Origin: Sphingomonas colocasiae
Lineage (GTDB): Bacteria > Pseudomonadota > Alphaproteobacteria > Sphingomonadales > Sphingomonadaceae
DNA length: 64,000 bases
Direction of reading: 5' to 3'
NCBI RefSeq assembly: GCF_019880585.1
Contig: NZ_JAINVV010000011.1
Location: 62,001-126,000 of the forward strand
The translations under genes were made by a program, and so were the position numbers. This document shows, piece by piece, positions 60,295 through 64,000 of this stretch (position 1 is the stretch's first letter; every line of letters begins with the position of its first letter). The notes below the pieces were generated by a model, which was given only the letters and a program-made list of their open reading frames with translations, did no database searches and was not told the DNA's origin.

Positions 60295-61914
60295 GTGGCC
60301 GACGGCTGGTCGCGCCGGGCCGCGATCGGTGCCGTGCTGGGGGCGATCCCGGTGATGGGCGGCGCGTTGCGCGCGGCGAGCGGCGGGCATGACCTGCTGG
60401 TGCGCGGGGGGCAGGTGATCGACGGCACCGGCGCAGCGCGCATCCGCGCCGATGTCGCCATTCGCGCCGGCCGCATCGCCGCGATCGCGCCCGACCTGGC
60501 GGCGGACGCGCGCGACGTAATCGACGCATCGGGCCTGATCGTCGCGCCGGGCTTTATCGAGCCGCATGCGCATATCACCGATATCGCGACCTTTCCGCGC
60601 CCGGAAAACCTGCTGCGCCAGGGCATTACCACGATCGCGAACAGCCTGCACAGCCTGGATCAGCCCTATCCGCTCGCTCCCTTCCTGTCGGCGCTGCGCG
60701 TCGCGCCCAACACGCTGTGGACGGCGGGCCATAGCTGGGCACGGAAACATGTGATGGGTCTGGCGAACCGCGCGCCAACGTCCGGCGAACTGGCGCGCAT
60801 GCGTCACCTGGTCCGGGAAGCGATGGACGACGGCGCGTTCGGCCTCGGGACCGGGCTGGAATATATCCCCGCCGCCTATGCGCGCACCGACGAACTGGTG
60901 GCATTGGCCCGCGCCGCCGCGCGCCCCGGCGCGCTGTATGTCACCCATCTGCGCGACGAAGGCGCCCGCCTGCGCGAAGCGATCGACGAGGCGCTGGAGA
61001 TCGGCCGGGCCGCGAAGCTCCCCGTTCATATCAGCCATCTCAAGATCACCGGCATGCGCCATTGGGGGCTGGCCCCGGCCATGCTCGCCCGGATCGACGA
61101 CGCGCGCGCCGCCGGCCAGCGGGTCAGTTTCGACGTCTATCCCTATACCGCCTACAGCACCTATTCCACGGTGTTGCTGCCGCCATGGTCGCTCGCGGGC
61201 GGCGATCGCGAATTCGCGGCGCGCGCAGCGGACGGCGCCACCCGCGCGCGGATCGTGGCGGAAGCGCGGACGCTCTATCCGATACAGACCGGCGGGCAGC
61301 TCGACAGCCTGCGCTTCCGCGACGGCGTCTCCGGCTTCGCCGGGCGCACGCTGGGCGACTATCTGGCCGCCAACGGGCGCCCGCCCACGCTGGATGCAGG
61401 CATCGACGCGATCGTCGACCTGCAGGCGCGCGGCGGCTTCACCGGCATATTCGAAGCGATGTCCGAACGCGACATGCTGGATTTTCTCGCCCATCCCGCC
61501 GCATCGCTTTCGTCGGACGGCGATCTGTTCGCCTTTGGTGCGGGTTTCCCGCATCCGCGCAGCTATGGCGCCTTTCCGCGCTTCCTGGGCCATTATGTCC
61601 GCGATCGCGCGCTGATGCCGCTGGAAGCCGCGATCGCGAAGACGACGTCGGTTCCCGCCCGCGCGCTGGGATTGAAGGGGCGCGGCGTGCTCGCCATCGG
61701 CCACCACGCCGATATCACGATCTTCGACGAAGCCGCGATCGCCGATCGCTCCACCTTCGCCGATCCCCACCGTCATTCCGAAGGCGTGATCCACCTGCTG
61801 GTCAACGGCGTTCCCGTCATTCGCGATTCCAGGCTCCGCGAAGCCCTGCCCGGCCAGGTGATCCGCCGCGGCTGCGCAAGAACTGCCTGCCGAAACCGCG
61901 ATCCAAGTGGCTGA
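60295..61914 (+). CDS. N-acyl-D-amino-acid deacylase-type amidohydrolase
   Basis: This 539-residue member of the D-aminoacylase group of amidohydrolases begins with a Tat-like signal (SRRAAIGAVLGAIPVMGGAL). Metal and catalytic features are PHAHITDI in place of the usual HTHxD, His in YVTHLRDEG, His in VHISHLKITG, the catalytic Asp in SSDGDLFAFG and HPRSYGAFPRFLG. The Cys found in the GNCGFSP stretch of classical D-aminoacylases is absent (ITTIANSLHSLD). The enzyme would free D-amino acids from N-acyl or N-peptidyl forms. The start is a GTG at 60295; a TTG at 60280 overlapping the previous gene is the alternative. Confidence 0.85.
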   Translation: MADGWSRRAAIGAVLGAIPVMGGALRAASGGHDLLVRGGQVIDGTGAARIRADVAIRAGRIAAIAPDLAADARDVIDASGLIVAPGFIEPHAHITDIATFPRPENLLRQGITTIANSLHSLDQPYPLAPFLSALRVAPNTLWTAGHSWARKHVMGLANRAPTSGELARMRHLVREAMDDGAFGLGTGLEYIPAAYARTDELVALARAAARPGALYVTHLRDEGARLREAIDEALEIGRAAKLPVHISHLKITGMRHWGLAPAMLARIDDARAAGQRVSFDVYPYTAYSTYSTVLLPPWSLAGGDREFAARAADGATRARIVAEARTLYPIQTGGQLDSLRFRDGVSGFAGRTLGDYLAANGRPPTLDAGIDAIVDLQARGGFTGIFEAMSERDMLDFLAHPAASLSSDGDLFAFGAGFPHPRSYGAFPRFLGHYVRDRALMPLEAAIAKTTSVPARALGLKGRGVLAIGHHADITIFDEAAIADRSTFADPHRHSEGVIHLLVNGVPVIRDSRLREALPGQVIRRGCARTACRNRDPSG

Positions 61915-62264
61915 TTGCATTGTGGCGAGCAAGAATATCGGCTTTGCCGATGAAGCCACGCAAGACGCCCTATCGTTCATCGACGATGACAGCGCCCGCT
62001 TCATTGATGGGCGCAGCGGGATGTGGACGCAGGACGAGATGACGAAGCCCCCGGCAGTGCTCGATCGCGCATCGATCTTCGATCCTGCCGCCGTGGATCT
62101 GCCTGTCCGTCCCCAACCCGCTCACAAGCATCGCGTCGGCACGAACATGTTTCGTGCCTGCGCAACCGATATTCGCAAAGCCGCCCCACCCGCCATCTTG
62201 CCCGCGCAGGCAAGGCGTGTTTGATGGTCGCCGGGCGATCTCATCCGCCCGGCGGGGGGCGGAT
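61915..62264. other. 350-bp gap after the deacylase gene, no convincing gene
   Basis: A plus-strand frame (61907-62224, 105 codons) starts with GTG and contains SKNIGFADEATQDALSFIDD. It overlaps the deacylase end, lacks a ribosome site and has no recognisable domain, so I do not call it. GC is slightly lower than in the flanks. No hairpin terminator stands out. Confidence 0.35.
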
Positions 62265-62669
62265 ATGGCGAAATGGGCGCAATTGCCGGCGATGATGGCC
62301 CTGGCCTGCGGATCCGCCGCGATGGCGCGCCCGGCCAGTGAGATCGAGCGCTATTATCTCGGCCATTATGTGGTGAAGACCGAGGATTCGGCGCGCACGC
62401 TGTGCCGCGTCGAGATCGCCTGGGCCGACGATGTCGGCGGCCAGTTCGCGGCGAAGGGCTGCGGATCGGTGCCCGCCATCGCCGAATCCGCGCGATGGGT
62501 GTTCGATGCGGACACGGGCGAGGCGCGGTTCGAGGATCCGCTGCACCGTCCGCGCTTCCGCCTGGCCGAAACCGATGCCGGCTTCATCGCCATCCTGCCC
62601 GACGAAAGCCGATACTGGTTCGAAACGCCGCCCGCGCCCGCCAGGGCGCCGGCGCGCCGCAAACGCTGA
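62265..62669 (+). CDS. Exported AprI/Inh-like small protein
   Basis: This 134-residue protein has a signal peptide (QLPAMMALACGSAAMA) and a small beta-barrel-like domain with two cysteines: CRVEIAWADDVGGQFAAKGC, then ARWVFDADTGEARFEDPL and GFIAILPDESRYWFETP. This order resembles the Inh/AprI protease inhibitor family, where one disulphide closes a lipocalin-like barrel. The C-terminus is proline- and arginine-rich. GGGGGGCGGA precedes the ATG. Inhibition of an extracellular protease is inference. Confidence 0.65.
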   Translation: MAKWAQLPAMMALACGSAAMARPASEIERYYLGHYVVKTEDSARTLCRVEIAWADDVGGQFAAKGCGSVPAIAESARWVFDADTGEARFEDPLHRPRFRLAETDAGFIAILPDESRYWFETPPAPARAPARRKR

Positions 62670-62710
62670 CCATCCGGCAAGCCGATCCACCAGCCAGAAG
62701 GACATCATCC

Positions 62711-63265
62711 ATGATCAGACCCCTTGCCGCCTCGCTCTGCACATTGCTGCTGACCGGCCTCGTCGCCGGCTGCGGCGGCAACGGAAACGGCGGCGGCGCG
62801 GATGGCGGATCGGGCAAATCGGCGGACTGGGCGGCCGACGCCTGCAAGACCTTCCCGGCGGACGCGGCCGGCAAGGCCGCCGGATTCGCGGTGGCGAAGG
62901 CCGAAACGCCGGGGCAGACGGGCAACGAACAGACGCTCGTTTCCACCTGCAGCTATTCCAGCGCGGACGGCAAGAGCAGCTTCACCGTGCTGCTGCGGCA
63001 GGACAGGAGCGACGGATCGACGATCGACGCCCAGATCGCCGGCCTGAAATCGCAGCCCGACGCGACCGGGCCGTCGGAGGATGTGGCGATGCCGAAGGGC
63101 AAGGCGATCTGGGCGCCCCGGCTGAACACGCTTTCCTATGTGCCGCAGGATGGCCGGATGATCGTGGTCACGCCGCCCGGCGCCCTCATTTTCGGCGCCA
63201 ATCCGGCGCCGGCGGGGGATCTGAAATCGAAGGCGGTCGCGATCGCCATGGCGATCGAGGGCTGA
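62711..63265 (+). CDS. Lipoprotein, function unknown
   Basis: This 184-residue lipoprotein has signal and lipobox LVAGC (Cys near residue 21), a glycine- and asparagine-rich linker (GGNGNGGGADGGSGKS), and a domain with CKTFPADAAGKAAGFAVA, STCSYSSADGKSSFTVLLRQ and WAPRLNTLSYVPQDGRMIVV. The two remaining cysteines could form a disulphide, as in DUF3558-type or similar small sensor lipoproteins. I cannot assign a function. AGAAGGA precedes the ATG. Confidence 0.65.
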   Translation: MIRPLAASLCTLLLTGLVAGCGGNGNGGGADGGSGKSADWAADACKTFPADAAGKAAGFAVAKAETPGQTGNEQTLVSTCSYSSADGKSSFTVLLRQDRSDGSTIDAQIAGLKSQPDATGPSEDVAMPKGKAIWAPRLNTLSYVPQDGRMIVVTPPGALIFGANPAPAGDLKSKAVAIAMAIEG

Positions 63266-63397
63266 GCCGATTTTTCGCCGCCGCGGTACCTTTTCGCGAC
63301 TCGGCATGCGCGTCCGATCGCCGCACGCGCCGCGCCCGCCCGCATGCGGCGAAGCGTTTTTCCACATAACCTGCTGGAAAATCCCGATTCATGGCCG

Positions 63398-63438
63398 TTG
63401 ATCTGGATCAACACATAAGCGGCCGGCGCCTGTATGAT
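63398..63438 (+). promoter_or_regulatory. FNR/FixK-type site with class II promoter
   Basis: TTGATCTGGATCAA (63398-63411) matches the FNR/FixK consensus TTGAT-N4-ATCAA exactly. A -10 box TATGAT (63433-63438) follows, which puts the start near 63445 and the site centre near -41, the classic position for activation. The first downstream gene starts at 63529. Confidence 0.75.
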
Positions 63439-63528
63439 GATCGCATTGACGCCACGGTTGAACCGCAAGCGGGCGTCGAATGACGGCAATCATGTTGCGC
63501 CGCCGCTTGTGAAAGCCGGAGGCACATC

Positions 63529-63699
63529 ATGCCCCAGGAAAATCAGCACGATTATTATCTGCGCCGCGAACAGGAATGCCGCGACGCCGCCGAACGCACC
63601 AGCGATCCCGCGATCCGGCAGACGCACCTGAATTTCGCGCAGCTTTATGCCGATCGGATCGTGACGCAGCCGATCCCGCCGCACGAAGGGCCGATCTGA
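63529..63699 (+). CDS. 56-residue hypothetical protein
   Basis: The short frame reads PQENQHDYYLRREQECRDAA at its start and continues with AIRQTHLNFAQLYADRIVTQ. It is strongly helical and charged, with a single Cys. I recall similar small proteins in sphingomonads, but know no function. GGAGG lies 7 bases before the ATG. It is the first gene behind the FNR-type promoter at 63398-63438, so expression under low oxygen is predicted. The next gene follows 69 bases later and may share the transcript. Confidence 0.75.
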   Translation: MPQENQHDYYLRREQECRDAAERTSDPAIRQTHLNFAQLYADRIVTQPIPPHEGPI

Positions 63700-63768
63700 T
63701 CGCGAAGCCCCGTTGCGGTTGCCGCCGAAATCGTCGATCCTACCCGGGAAGGCCGGCAAGGAGAGACG

Positions 63769-64000
63769 ATGAAGCGGGACTGGATCTGGGCCTGGCCGGG
63801 CGGTCTTGCCGGGCTGGCGATCGCGTTGCTGGCGATGGGGCGCCTCGGGCTCCGGCCCGAATCCTACGGTCTCACCACGACGCTGCTGTTCGGCATCGTG
63901 ATGGCAGCCGCCACCGGCGCGGTATGGCTGAAGAACCGCCACAGCATCAGTGCGATCCGGCGCGCGGGCGGTGAGATCGAACTGGTAATCCGGCCGGTCG
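63769..64000 (+). CDS. Small membrane protein (3' truncated by window end)
   Basis: The frame stays open to base 64000, giving 77 residues. Two hydrophobic segments are visible (WPGGLAGLAIALLAMGRLGL and LTTTLLFGIVMAAATGAVWL), followed by a basic stretch and a strand (GGEIELVIRPV). AAGGAGAG lies just before the ATG. It is probably the second gene of the FNR-type transcription unit. No family can be named from this part. Confidence 0.65.
   Translation, partial: MKRDWIWAWPGGLAGLAIALLAMGRLGLRPESYGLTTTLLFGIVMAAATGAVWLKNRHSISAIRRAGGEIELVIRPV

Noticed and set aside
61907-62224. 105-codon plus-strand frame after the deacylase gene
   Set aside because: It has a GTG start overlapping the previous gene, no ribosome site, no domain and an odd composition. 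It is left as an intergenic note.

Overview
The window comes from a high-GC alphaproteobacterium, most likely a sphingomonad (Sphingomonadales). The evidence is uniformly GC-rich coding DNA outside one island, large TonB-dependent receptors next to catabolic genes, an HWE-type sensor kinase, a perfect EcfG-type (general stress response) promoter, and an intergenic repeat that I associate with sphingomonads. No tRNA, rRNA or CRISPR array was seen.

Layout. 1-5.3 kb: 3' part of a kdp potassium-uptake operon (kdpB partial, kdpC, kdpD, kdpE), closed by a perfect hairpin. 5.4-7.6 kb: a small membrane protein and a TPR protein. 7.6-10.3 kb: a lower-GC island with a broken IS5-family transposase, a trace of a second related element, and two unrecognised genes. 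10.3-13.9 kb: a membrane protein, then a tightly overlapping three-gene operon of exported proteins around an M48 metalloprotease, preceded by a leader with inverted repeats. 13.9-19.7 kb: a large MalT-like LuxR regulator, an intergenic inverted-repeat element, a DJ-1/PfpI protein and a WG-repeat membrane protein. 19.9-21.7 kb: a copper cluster (DUF2946, PCu(A)C chaperone, SCO1) feeding cytochrome oxidase. 21.7-24.5 kb: small envelope proteins.

24.5-37.1 kb holds the most distinctive catabolic locus. On the minus strand lie a TonB receptor, an FAD oxidase, an NTF2-like protein, a PLP aminotransferase and a Rid protein. Divergently on the plus strand lie hyuA/hyuB-type hydantoinase/oxoprolinase subunits, an MFS transporter, a metal amidohydrolase and a GntR/FCD regulator. 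Together they look like a route for importing and opening a cyclic or N-substituted amide and oxidising the released amine. The substrate is unknown.

37.1-46.7 kb: a nested inverted-repeat element, a GNAT acetyltransferase, and a three-gene signalling operon (hybrid kinase with three receivers, CheR-type methyltransferase, Rec-PAS-HWE kinase-Rec) with an EcfG promoter. A CHASE4-GGDEF-EAL protein follows. 46.7-52.2 kb: mostly ordinary envelope and hypothetical genes.

52.2-61.9 kb: a second catabolic locus with an S9 peptidase, a LuxR-type regulator with a nearby dyad, a TonB receptor, an S33 peptidase, a DUF1611 (DgcN-like) protein and an N-acyl-D-amino-acid deacylase. Its content points to peptides or amides containing D-amino acids. 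62.2-64 kb: two exported proteins, then a textbook FNR/FixK-type promoter in front of a 56-residue protein and a membrane protein cut by the window end.
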